64,000 bases of DNA. Origin: Micromonospora sp. NBC_00389 (GTDB lineage Bacteria; Actinomycetota; Actinomycetes; Mycobacteriales; Micromonosporaceae). Positions within the stretch are counted from its first letter, which is position 1; every line of letters starts with the position of its first letter. This document shows positions 1-8,878 of this stretch, one piece after another. The notes below the pieces were generated by a model that was not told the DNA's origin, did not search any database, and saw nothing but the letters and a program-made list of their open reading frames with translations. The stretch lies in assembly GCF_036059255.1 (NCBI RefSeq), contig NZ_CP107947.1:1240001-1304000 (forward strand), read 5' to 3'. The translations under genes and the position numbers were made by a program.

Positions 1-3000
1 CGTTGCCGTTGGTGTAGGCCCGCTTGATGTCTGCGGTGATCGAGCCCAGCTGCTGCTTGCCGAGCTCGCCTGCCTTGGTCTTGGCGGTGGCCACGATGTC
101 GGCCACCGCCTGGTCCTGCGGCGCGCCGACCACGTCGACCAGCTGCGCGTCGGCCGTCGTGACCTGGCCCGTGTTCGGGTCGTAGGTCAGCGCGACCTTG
201 CCCAGCCGCTTGCCGTAGTCCTCGGCCTGTACCACCGGACGCAGCCGGTCCGATCCGGGGACCGGGAGCTCGAACGCGTACGGCTGGTGGGTGTGACCGC
301 TGAAGATCGCGTCGATGGTGGCGTCGACCCGGGTGAACTTGCCGAAGACCGGGTCGTTGGCAAGCGCCTCGGCGGAGGTGATGTTCTCCGTCGCGGCGCC
401 CTCGTGCGCGAGCAGCACCACCACGTCGGCCTCCCCGTTGTCCGGGTTGCCGTCCTTGAGCTGGCCGGCGACCAGGTTGGCCTCGGCGACCGGGTCGCGG
501 AAAGTCAGCCCGGCGATGCCGTCGGGGCTGACCAGCGACTTGGTTTGCTCGGTCACCACGCCGACGAAGCCCACCCGCACCCCGCCCACCGTGCTGACGG
601 AGTACGCCGGCAGCGCCCGGGCGTCGCCCCGGTACACGTTGGCGCCCAGGTACGGGAAGTCGGCGCGGTCGGACACCCGGCCGGTGAGGTCGGCGATGCC
701 CTTGTCGAACTCGTGGTTGCCCACGGCCGAGGCGGCGAGGCCGGCCTGGTTCAGCGCGTCGATCGTCGGGTTGTCCCCGTCGATCGCCGAGATGAACGTG
801 GATGCGCCGATGTTGTCGCCGGCGGACACGAACGCGGTGTTGGGGTTCTGCGCGCGCAGCTGCCCGACCAGGCCGGCGAGCTGGGCGGCGCCGCCGACAG
901 GCTGGCCGCCGACGGTGGCTGGGGATTCCAGCCGGCCGTGGAAGTCGTTGATGCTGAGCAGCTGCAGGTTGACGGGGTTCGCGCGGGTGTTGATGCCCAC
1001 CACGAGCGGGTTGTGGTCGCTGGCCCGGTACGGGTTCGCCTCGTAGAAGGCGGGCAGCCCGTCGTATTGGAACGCGTACGACTCGACCGCGTTGATCTGC
1101 CACACGTCGACGCCGGTGACCCGGGCCGCGAGCGAGGGGGAGGCGAGGGCGTGGTCGAGGGAGCCGGACTCGCCGCTGAAGACGTAGGTGGCCTTGCCGG
1201 TGTTGTTCAGGTCCCGGTACTGCTTGTCGTAGAGGACCTGCATCGGGTCCTCGTGGGTGTAGGCGTTGAAGTCGCCGAGCAGCAGCACGTCGTCGGTGCC
1301 GCTGTCCGCCTTGACGTGGTCGACGAATACGGCCAGCGCCCGCGCCTGACGGACCCGGTCGCCGTTCCACGAGCCTTGGCCGTCGCCGGTGTCGGCGTTG
1401 TCGCCGGTCCCGGTGCCGCTCTTGGACTTGAGGTGGTTGGCGATCACGGTGAAGGCGATCTTCCCCGCGGTGAAGGTCTGGGCGATGGGCTCGCGGGCGT
1501 TGGACCAGACGGTCTCGTCGTTCACCGACCGCGACGGGCCCTTGGGTTGTACCTTCGCCGGCTTGAAGATGATCGCCGTGGTGATGAAGTCCTGCTGGGT
1601 CGGGCCGGGCAGGTTAGCCGGGCTGCGGACGTAGTCCCAGGTGCCGTTGCCGTCCTTGGTGTTCAGGGCGGCGACCAGGCGCTTGAGCGCCTGCTGCGGG
1701 TCGCCTGCGTCGAACCGGACCGAGTTCTCGATCTCCTCGAGCGCCACCACGTCGGCACCAAGCGCGCTGATCGCCGAGACGATCTTCGCCTCCTGCTTGG
1801 CCAGACCGGCCTCGTCAGCGGCGCCGCGGGCGTCCCCGCCGAAGTGCACGAAGTAGTTCAGCACGTTGAAGCTGCCCACCCGCACGTCGCCGCCGACGTC
1901 CACCGGCTGCGGGGTACGCGGGTTGGTGGTCTTGAAGCTGGTCCGGGCGGGCGGCGCGGTGTCCGCGTCGACCGGGGTGCTGGGCTGTAGGCGCCACTCG
2001 TTGAAGCCGTACGAGAGCACCGACGACCCGAATGCCTCTACCGAGTCGCCGACCCGCAGCGGGCTGGCCTTCGACAGGTACGGCGGCAGCAGGCCGGCGG
2101 TGGACAGGTTGGTGGTCCGGCCGTCGTCTAGCAGGATCCGCGCGAGCTTGTTCGCGGCGGCCACCTGCTTCGCCTCGTCCGAGCCGGGACGGGCGACGTC
2201 CGTGGGGTTGGCGGCCGGACGGTTACCGGCGGTGAGCACGACCTCGCCGTAGCGGTTGGTGTTGTACACCTCGGAGACGGTGTACTGGCCGACCGGCGAC
2301 ACCAGCATCGACTCGACCGACTCGCGGGCGCCGTCGGCCAGCGGCAGGCTGACCGGGACGGGCGCCGGCAGCGTCTGGCTGTGCTCGCAGACCTGCAGGT
2401 CGGCCTTCGCGCCGATGGTGAGCTGGGTGAGCCCGTTGAACTCGCTCGGGGTTCCGCTAACCCGGACCCGGTCGCCGATCGCCACCGACGGGTGGTTGGC
2501 CGTGCTGGTCGTCAGGTAGACGAAGATGCCGTCCGAGGCGGTGCCCGCGGCGACGGGACGGTCCCCGCCGCTGCCGGCGGTCTGCACGTAGATCCCGTTG
2601 TAGCCACCGCTGCGGTGGTCGGCGGTCACCACGCCCTCGACAGTGACCCGGGTGCCCGCGAGCGGCGTGGCGTCTCCGCCGCCCTGGACCTCGCCAATGG
2701 TGTGGTCGACGGTGACGGTACAGCCCGGAGCCGGATCCGGGTCGGGATCACCGCCGCCCGGGACGGTGTTCACGACGCCGAAGCTGCTCGGCGCGGGGGC
2801 CCGCCACGTACCGTCGATCTTCTGCAGCGATTCGCCGGCCGGCGTGGTCGCGGTCTCCGCGACGCCGATGTCGACGCCGGTCAGCCCATTGGCCGGCCCG
2901 CCGACGGCGGTCATCGTCCCCTCGTAGGTGAGGAACTCCGCCACGGCACCGCCCGGGGCGACGAGCGCTACGCCGTCGGGCGACCCGTTCTGGATGCCGT

Positions 3001-3313
3001 CCGCCGGGTACGTCGCGACGACCACACCGGCCGCCGGCATCGGGCCGCTCAGCGTGCGGGTGTTGTAGGCCGCACCGTTCGCGCCGTTGTACAGAACGAT
3101 CTGCCAGCCGGTCAGATCGAAGCCGGCGGGCGCCTCGATCTCGATGGCCTCGCCGGTGTCGGTACCAGCGTTGTCATAGTGGATCTCACTGATAAAGGGG
3201 TCCGATGCCGCTGGCTCCGCCAGCGCGGGTGCCCCGCTGGTCAGAAGGAGCGCGCCGCTTGCGAGGAGGACGCTGAACACGTTTCGTGTTCGTTTGCGCC
3301 GGTTCCAGTCCAT
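1..3313 (-). CDS. Secreted ExeM/NucH-type nuclease fused to 5'-nucleotidase (3' end outside window)
   Basis: The ATG at 3313 begins a signal peptide (RRKR, then a hydrophobic stretch ending ALA-EP). A lamin-tail-like domain follows (residues about 30-150, FISEIHYDN), then an OB-fold-like extracellular nuclease region. The endonuclease/exonuclease/phosphatase domain spans about 475-765, with GSFNVLNYF, ALEEIEN, LLGDFNAYT and SDHNPLVV. From about 780 there is a 5'-nucleotidase-type metallophosphatase: LLSINDFHGRLE, SAGDNIGAS, GNHEFD and SGHTHQP. About 1,100 residues are visible, and the remaining nucleotidase C-terminus lies left of the window. Family knowledge: such proteins degrade extracellular DNA and dephosphorylate nucleotides to recover phosphate. 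No partner gene is adjacent. The domain reading is clear; the in vivo substrate is inferred. Confidence 0.93.
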   Translation of the reverse strand, partial: MDWNRRKRTRNVFSVLLASGALLLTSGAPALAEPAASDPFISEIHYDNAGTDTGEAIEIEAPAGFDLTGWQIVLYNGANGAAYNTRTLSGPMPAAGVVVATYPADGIQNGSPDGVALVAPGGAVAEFLTYEGTMTAVGGPANGLTGVDIGVAETATTPAGESLQKIDGTWRAPAPSSFGVVNTVPGGGDPDPDPAPGCTVTVDHTIGEVQGGGDATPLAGTRVTVEGVVTADHRSGGYNGIYVQTAGSGGDRPVAAGTASDGIFVYLTTSTANHPSVAIGDRVRVSGTPSEFNGLTQLTIGAKADLQVCEHSQTLPAPVPVSLPLADGARESVESMLVSPVGQYTVSEVYNTNRYGEVVLTAGNRPAANPTDVARPGSDEAKQVAAANKLARILLDDGRTTNLSTAGLLPPYLSKASPLRVGDSVEAFGSSVLSYGFNEWRLQPSTPVDADTAPPARTSFKTTNPRTPQPVDVGGDVRVGSFNVLNYFVHFGGDARGAADEAGLAKQEAKIVSAISALGADVVALEEIENSVRFDAGDPQQALKRLVAALNTKDGNGTWDYVRSPANLPGPTQQDFITTAIIFKPAKVQPKGPSRSVNDETVWSNAREPIAQTFTAGKIAFTVIANHLKSKSGTGTGDNADTGDGQGSWNGDRVRQARALAVFVDHVKADSGTDDVLLLGDFNAYTHEDPMQVLYDKQYRDLNNTGKATYVFSGESGSLDHALASPSLAARVTGVDVWQINAVESYAFQYDGLPAFYEANPYRASDHNPLVVGINTRANPVNLQLLSINDFHGRLESPATVGGQPVGGAAQLAGLVGQLRAQNPNTAFVSAGDNIGASTFISAIDGDNPTIDALNQAGLAASAVGNHEFDKGIADLTGRVSDRADFPYLGANVYRGDARALPAYSVSTVGGVRVGFVGVVTEQTKSLVSPDGIAGLTFRDPVAEANLVAGQLKDGNPDNGEADVVVLLAHEGAATENITSAEALANDPVFGKFTRVDATIDAIFSGHTHQPYAFELPVPGSDRLRPVVQAEDYGKRLGKVALTYDPNTGQVTTADAQLVDVVGAPQDQAVADIVATAKTKAGELGKQQLGSITADIKRAYTNGN

Positions 3314-4300
3314 TAAGTTCGCCTCCGATGGCGGGGTTGGCCAGGTGGAGATTAGAGGCCTTTTTCTGTCCGCCCAAGAGCCGCCAGGTGTATGGAGCAG
3401 ATTGATCACGGCTAGATGAACAGAACTGATCGAGGCTGCCGACCGATTGTGGCGATCGCATCGGCCGAATGGCCATTAGCGACAGACCCGCCGGATGACC
3501 GCTCGGAGCGCCAGTGGCCGGAATGCCGCTCGAAACAGGTCCGGTGCAGGCTGATTCAGTCGTTTCCCCGAGCAACCTTGCGGTCAGTTGATCATTTGGT
3601 GAACCTTGTTAGCCGCGGTTGTGGGACTCCGTTGTCGACGGCGAGGACAAGGGCAACCTCACGGCAGGTGCGACACGCCGCCGGGGGTCCTGGCCACGCA
3701 GCCCGGCCGGTTGCCGGCCAACCATGCAATCGGTCAACGATCTGTCGTTCTGCGGCGCCCCCGGGCTTGACCCCGGTGTGGTCTAGCGTTGCAGCTGGTC
3801 CTGCACGGCGATGACCACCTCCGGGCCCGGCCGGCGGACGACCGCAGCCTTCGACGGGGTGATCCGCAAGAAACGGTTGCACGTCGACCTGACCGAGAGA
3901 GCCCAGCGGACGGCCAGCACAACGAGCGGACCCGGAGGCGGGGCCGGGGCCAGCGGTATTCGCGCTTCTGGGCTCGGAGACGTACGTGTCGCCGCCGCCT
4001 TCTTCGCGGCCCGGATCACCCCTCCTCGGCGAGGTCGGATGGCCTGTTCAGGAGGTTCAGGGCCCGCCCGCCCGGCGTTCACCTGTCCATTCCTACCGGC
4101 CGCAGGGCTTCCTCACGTCGCGGCTTCGGGCCTGCCAGCGACGGGGCCGGGGCAGAGATAGATCCACTACCTCCAGTCATCTGGCCTCCTCGATGCCGAT
4201 GGTGTTTCGCGTAACGTCTTCGCACTTCGGAGCGCCTTCTGGTCGGCGGGCCAGGATCCGATCCCGGCCCGCGTCGCATATCGGATCAGAACGGGGAACG
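3314..4300. other. Long intergenic region without a supported gene
   Basis: Several open frames overlap here on both strands, but none has a recognisable domain or a convincing start with a ribosome binding site. The part next to 3313 should hold the promoter of the nuclease gene, and the part next to 4301 that of the propeller gene. I could not assign specific boxes. Confidence 0.4.
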
Positions 4301-5587
4301 ATGAGCCGAACAGCAAACAGGGGCCGGCGCGCCCGGGTCTGGATGGTGGGGGTGGGCGTGCTCGCCCTCCTGGCCGCCGGTGCGGGCACCGCCGTGGCGG
4401 GCAGCGGCCGGTCCGCCGACGACAACGCGGCGGAAGCGCACCTGGTCGCTGACAGCACCAAGTCGAAGGCCGACAAGACGCCCCAGTCTCCGCGGCCGGG
4501 ACGGAAGCCACGTCCCACCGCGTCGCCGACGTCCAGCCCGACCGCCAGCCCGACGCCGACCCCGACCACCACCACTTCGCCTCCGAGCACCGACGTGAAC
4601 GCCCAGATCCCGATCCCGGGGTACGTCACCGGCTTCCGGTTCGGCGACATCCTGGTAGACGAGGCACGCGGCCGGGTCTACATCACCGGGGGCAAGGGCA
4701 CCGACGGTCTGATCGTCACCGACCTGGACGGCAACGTCCTTCGCACCCTTCAGGGCATCGCGCCGGGGGCCGCCGGGATGACGCTGAGCCCGGACGGCAG
4801 CAAGCTCTACATCGCCGCCGGCGACCAGGACTGGCTCAGGATCGTGGACCTGGACACGTGGGAACTGGACGGGCAGTTCGCTGGGAAGACCGACGGGACC
4901 ATGACGTGCCCGAAGGACATGGCCTTCGCGGCCGGCCAACTCTGGGTCTCCTGGGGATGCGAGAACGAGCCCACGGCGGGCATCGGCCGGGTCGACCTCG
5001 CGACCGGCAAGTTCTCCGTGAACGCCGTGGACGCCATCGACGAGCGGATCAGCTCGGCGATGCTGCTGGCCACCTCGCCCGCTCAGCCCGACATGCTGAT
5101 CGCCGGCGCGACGGGCACCAGCCCCGCCCTGCTGGTCCGCTTCGAGGCCACCGCGACGGGGCTGGTCCAGCGGGCGATCAGCCGCACCGACGGTGGGTCG
5201 GTCGCGCAGTTGGCGGTCACTCCCGACGGCACCGAGGTGATCGTCCCCTCGGGCGCGCCGTACTACCACCCGGTCCTGCGCACGTCCGACCTCGTCGAGG
5301 TGCACCGGTACCCGACCGTGACGTACCCGAACGCCGTGGCGATCCGGCCCGACGGCCTCGTCGTCGCCGGCACCAACTCGTCGTACGACAAGGACGTCTG
5401 GGTCTTCGAGCCGGGCGGCACCACGCCGATCATCACGTGCGAATTCGGGCACCTGCCGAACCAGGAGACGTGGGCGCACAACCTGGTCAAGGGGGGGCTG
5501 GCCGTGTCCGGCAACAAGATCTACGCGGTCACTGACCAGTCGGCCGAGCCGGAGATGGTGACGTTGCGGATCCGTACCCTGCCGTGA
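4301..5587 (+). CDS. Secreted beta-propeller (YVTN/WD40-like) protein
   Basis: The start is the ATG at 4301, preceded by GGGGA seven bases upstream; the frame is open further upstream but has no coding character there. Residues 1-35 form a signal peptide (RGRR, then a hydrophobic core ending VAGSG). Residues about 60-100 are a Pro/Thr/Ser linker. The remaining 325 or so residues contain repeated short beta-strand motifs typical of propeller blades: VYITGG, GMTLSPDGSKLYIA, LAVTPDGTEVIVP and AVAIRPDGLVVAG. No catalytic motif is visible. The protein is about 428 aa and monocistronic. It is probably a wall-associated or secreted binding scaffold; the partner is unknown. Confidence 0.85.
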   Translation: MSRTANRGRRARVWMVGVGVLALLAAGAGTAVAGSGRSADDNAAEAHLVADSTKSKADKTPQSPRPGRKPRPTASPTSSPTASPTPTPTTTTSPPSTDVNAQIPIPGYVTGFRFGDILVDEARGRVYITGGKGTDGLIVTDLDGNVLRTLQGIAPGAAGMTLSPDGSKLYIAAGDQDWLRIVDLDTWELDGQFAGKTDGTMTCPKDMAFAAGQLWVSWGCENEPTAGIGRVDLATGKFSVNAVDAIDERISSAMLLATSPAQPDMLIAGATGTSPALLVRFEATATGLVQRAISRTDGGSVAQLAVTPDGTEVIVPSGAPYYHPVLRTSDLVEVHRYPTVTYPNAVAIRPDGLVVAGTNSSYDKDVWVFEPGGTTPIITCEFGHLPNQETWAHNLVKGGLAVSGNKIYAVTDQSAEPEMVTLRIRTLP

Positions 5588-6033
5588 CACCCGACGCCCG
5601 GCCCGCGACCGGCGGGCCGGGCGATCGGCGGTCGTCACCGGCTGCGGCACCGGTTTGAGGAGCCGGAGGCCAATTTCGGCGAAGGCCGCCGTGTTGAGAA
5701 GCTCCTCGACGCGCGCCGGCCTCGCGGACCACCTCGGCGATTCCCAGGTGCCCGCCCGGCGGCACCAGCCATCAACCACCCTGCCGCCGCCGGGCTGAGC
5801 GCGCCGAGGAGACAGCGCTGGGGTACGGCGGCGGCGCTGAAAGGAGCCACCCATTCGCACCTGCCCCCACGCGCAAGGCGATCGGGCTGAAGAACCGGTT
5901 GACCGCGACTGCTGGGAGGCAGAAGGCGAGTACCACGCCGAGCACGGGCTCTGCCTCATCTACCCGCGGACTGGTCAGGATGCGCGACGTCAACAATGTC
6001 GTGATGACAATCCGCGATCTAGAAGGCGACGAG
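5588..6033. other. Intergenic region, possible decayed coding remnant
   Basis: On the minus strand near 5620-5765, two frames join into a protein-like stretch (PPGGHLGIAEVVREAG, then VEELLNTAAFAEIGLRLL) only if a frameshift is allowed. I cannot name a family. The rest shows nothing recognisable. Confidence 0.25.
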
Positions 6034-6228
6034 TCAGGCGGGTGTTGCGGGTTGGCACAGCAGCTCACCCGTGGCCGGATCCTGGCACAGATAGCGACGG
6101 TCTTCGTGCATCCATCCCCATAACCAGTCCTGCCACAGGGGCTCACCACAGTGCCGGCACTCGGCACGTTGTTCCTCGGGTGCCGGTTGTGGCACCTGGG
6201 TCGATGTATCTGGCGCGCTCGTTGTCAC
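6034..6228 (-). CDS. Small Cys-rich protein (64 aa), unknown function
   Basis: A GTG at 6228, with AGGAAA just upstream, gives a 64-residue protein. It has a C-x2-C pair (CRHCGEPLW) and two later cysteines (YLCQ, LLCQ), which suggests a small zinc-ribbon-like fold. It has no signal peptide or membrane segment. The GTG overlaps the stop of the preceding Cys-rich reading frame as GTGA, so the two look translationally coupled. The open frame extends further upstream to an ATG at 6273, but the overlap and binding site favour 6228. Function unknown. Confidence 0.55.
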   Translation of the reverse strand: MTTSAPDTSTQVPQPAPEEQRAECRHCGEPLWQDWLWGWMHEDRRYLCQDPATGELLCQPATPA

Positions 6229-6435
6229 GGTTTTCCTAGCGTTGATGTTCCGGTTTGTCGTACCTCGGCCCATAACCGTCCGGCCGAAACTCCCTCATCA
6301 GCGGGGGTGTTGGAAAGCTCGCGGTCGGCGCGCAGCCGGTAGAGGCACGGCCAGTAGGCCTGGCAGTCCCGGCACCGGCGAGGGTCGCCATCGCTCTGCC
6401 GATGTCACGGCCGTCTCTGCGCGCCGTCGTGAGCA
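6225..6435 (-). pseudogene. Small Cys-rich protein, frameshifted
   Basis: The coding-like stretch RRCRDCQAYWPCLYRLRAD sits in a frame with no start codon downstream of its last stop. A start with a G-rich binding site exists at 6435 in another frame (MLTTARRDGRD). The gene is therefore either frameshifted near 6390 or the sequence carries an error. It contains C-x2-C-x4-C. Its stop overlaps the start of the next small gene (GTGA), which argues that the pair was once a working operon. Confidence 0.4.
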
Positions 6436-6870
6436 TCCCCCCAGTCCGATGACTTCATCTGGCCAGCACGATGACCACCATGGCAAGGCACCCGATCAGC
6501 AAGGTCGTCCCGCCTTACATGGCATAGGGCCACCACTAGTCGGACAGCTAGGTTTCGATGCGAATCAATTGAGTCGGCAGGCTCTAGTGCAAAGGTGGAG
6601 GCGGCGTCGTGTTGTCGGCCGACGGCCGCTCCGGCGGTGGAGTTTGGGGCATCGATTGAGCCATGGCTGCTCCCTGCGGGCGTCCCTGCGCGCTGTTCGG
6701 GTTTGGATCGGGCGGGACCACCGGGGGGCGGGCGGTCCCGCCCTGTCCAGGAGGCCGCGCACTCGACCTTCTTTCTCCACCGGCGTGGGACATCGGCATG
6801 GCGTTACACAAACAAGTCGGATGAACGCGGACTCGACCCCCCAAACCGCAGCTGAAAGCGGCCCGCTCGT

Positions 6871-8289
6871 TCATTCATCGAGTTGTAGTGCCTGCCGCAG
6901 CCTGTCGACCGGCCGGCCGGCGGATGGCTGGGCGGACCAATCCCCTCGGCGCAGACCAAGCGCGACCAGCAGCGCAAGCCAGGCCGCGCCGAGGGCGTAA
7001 CCGGCGAGAACGTCGGTGAGCCAATGCGCGCCGAGGTAGACCCGGGAGGCGCCGACGAGCAGCACGACCACCGCCGTGGCTGCCAGCATCCTGGCGCGGG
7101 CAAGCGACGACCGGCCGGCCAGCACCACGACGGCGAGCATGCCCCAGACGGCAATCGCCTGCGTGGCATGCCCGGACGGGTAGGCGGTGCCACCGCCCGC
7201 TCCGATCAGGTCCACGGCGGGCGGGCGGGTCCGGCCCACGAGCGGCTTCGCGAAGGCGTAAAGCAACACGGCGCCGACATACGCCGCCCACAACCACCCG
7301 GCGCGCCGCCGATCACCGCGGCGCAGCAGAACGATCGTGGCGGCGACGAGGACCGGGACGAGAACCCAGCTGGACCCGAGCCAGGTGACGGTGCGCATGA
7401 CCGGCGTCAGCCAGCCAAAGCGGTGCGCCACGGCGAAGGCGTGCACGCGAGCGTCAAGCGTGGCGAGTCCTTCGCCGCTGATCACGTCTTGGGTGAGCCC
7501 ACCGAAGATCCACGCGGCGAGCGCGGCGGCGGTCAGTGCGGCGGTCAACGGCAGCCCGTGGGGCGTGGCGGGATCCAGACGGCGGTGCGCCCACCCCAGC
7601 TGGGCTGGGAATCGGCGCCGGGCCCACCGGGCGGGCGGTATCGCGGCCAGCCGGCCGCCGAAAGTGTGCAGCCGGTCAGAGTATCGGCGGGTGGCCCGCG
7701 TCGCGTACCGGAGCGCGAACACGAGTACAAGCAGGGCGAGCAGCGCCAGTCCGATCCGGCTGGCCCACTGCGCCGCCCGCTGCCAGCTCGCCCCAGCCAG
7801 ATAACCGGCAAGCACCACGGCGGTCGCCCACACCGCGCCACCGAGGACGTTGTAGACGGCAAAGGTGCGGTACGGCATCCGGGCCATCCCCGCAAGCCCA
7901 GGGATTATGACCCGCAAGGCGGCGGTGAACCGGCCCAGAAACACCGCATTGCCGCCGCGTTCAGCCAGGTACCGCTCGGCCCGCTCCATGTGCTCTCGTT
8001 TGATGATCAGCCGACCGAGCCGCACGCTCAGCAAACGCCGACCATAACGGCGACCAACCGCGTACCCGATGGTGTCGCCGATGATCGCGCCGGCTATCGC
8101 AGCGGCGAGCACGGCGGCGAGGCTGACCCGATGCTGGAAGGCGAGTACCCCGCCGAGCAGCACCGCGATCTCGCCGGGGAAGACGAAGCCGACGAACGCC
8201 GACGACTCCAGCAGTGGCACCGCGAACACAATCGCGAGGGCCGCGAAGCCGTGCAGTTCGAGGATGTGGCGAGCGATCGTGTCGATCAC
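6871..8289 (-). CDS. DedA-family / PAP2 phosphatase fusion membrane protein
   Basis: 472 aa from the GTG at 8289. Residues 1-200 are a DedA (SNARE-associated) domain: VGFVFPGEIAVLLGG, GDTIGYAVGRRYG, and the FLGRFTAALRVIIPGLAGM segment. Residues 260-450 are a PAP2 domain with the three phosphatase signatures KPLVGRTRP, YPSGHA and SRVYLGAHWLTDV, including the catalytic His residues. About ten membrane segments are predicted overall. Family knowledge: DedA proteins act as lipid or undecaprenyl-phosphate flippases, and PAP2 enzymes dephosphorylate lipid diphosphates. The fusion therefore fits coupled dephosphorylation and recycling of a lipid carrier (inference). No operon partner is evident. Confidence 0.93.
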   Translation of the reverse strand: MIDTIARHILELHGFAALAIVFAVPLLESSAFVGFVFPGEIAVLLGGVLAFQHRVSLAAVLAAAIAGAIIGDTIGYAVGRRYGRRLLSVRLGRLIIKREHMERAERYLAERGGNAVFLGRFTAALRVIIPGLAGMARMPYRTFAVYNVLGGAVWATAVVLAGYLAGASWQRAAQWASRIGLALLALLVLVFALRYATRATRRYSDRLHTFGGRLAAIPPARWARRRFPAQLGWAHRRLDPATPHGLPLTAALTAAALAAWIFGGLTQDVISGEGLATLDARVHAFAVAHRFGWLTPVMRTVTWLGSSWVLVPVLVAATIVLLRRGDRRRAGWLWAAYVGAVLLYAFAKPLVGRTRPPAVDLIGAGGGTAYPSGHATQAIAVWGMLAVVVLAGRSSLARARMLAATAVVVLLVGASRVYLGAHWLTDVLAGYALGAAWLALLVALGLRRGDWSAQPSAGRPVDRLRQALQLDE

Positions 8290-8878
8290 GAGCTAGCGCC
8301 CCGCCACCAGCCGACGGCGCTGCGGTTTAGCAGCGAGGACCAGCAGACAGCCAAGCGCGTGGGCGAGGCCACCCGGCGGATCGTTCCTCCCGATCCCCTC
8401 CTCCTGCCTCACCTGCGAGACCGCCATCTACTACCCGTTAGTTGCCGAGGACACGGGTGAGTACGGCAGTTGCGGCCACGAATGGGCCGGTCAGCAGCGC
8501 CGCGGCCCGCACCAAGGGTCCGGTCAAGGTGAACGGTGGGTACCGGACTTTTCCCGATCCTGGACCACGCCGACCACGCTCTTTACCTCGATCAGGAGGC
8601 CGGAGACCGCGTCGATCAGCTGACCGAAGATCAGGACCCGCGCGCACAGCACGGCGATGATGGCCTTGGAACGCGTCAGCAGGTTCGCCCAGAGGATCTG
8701 CCGCGGTCGGCTGGTGCGACAACGCACCCCGTTGACCGCTCCGGTCGCCACCCGGTCGGTGACCTCGGGCACTCGTCAGCCCGCGAGGCATGTCCCGAGC
8801 CTCTCTAGTGCGGCGGTCATACGTCCGAGCGTACGGACGACCCAGCCGGTCAGTGGGCGAACCGCCGGGGTGGCGTTG
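8290..8878. other. Intergenic region with a possible broken small membrane gene
   Basis: On the minus strand at about 8440-8820, pieces in two frames look protein-like: RSKAIIAVLCARVLIFGQL followed by hydrophilic residues in one, and PFTLTGPLVRAAALLTGPFV in another. An ATG at 8820 starts a frame that stops after 14 codons. This is consistent with a frameshifted small membrane protein, but I do not recognise the family. Confidence 0.25.

Noticed and set aside
287..1990. Long plus-strand open frame opposite the nuclease gene
   Set aside because: It is antisense to a clearly conserved multidomain protein, consists of Val/Gly/Arg-rich filler and has no domain; it is a GC-bias shadow.
3736..3800. 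TTGACC / TAGCGT promoter-like boxes
   Set aside because: The spacing is only about 11 bases and no gene follows, so it is not supported as a promoter.
7024..8460. 478-codon plus-strand frame opposite the DedA-PAP2 gene
   Set aside because: Low-complexity Arg/Pro/Gly product, antisense to recognised DedA and PAP2 motifs.
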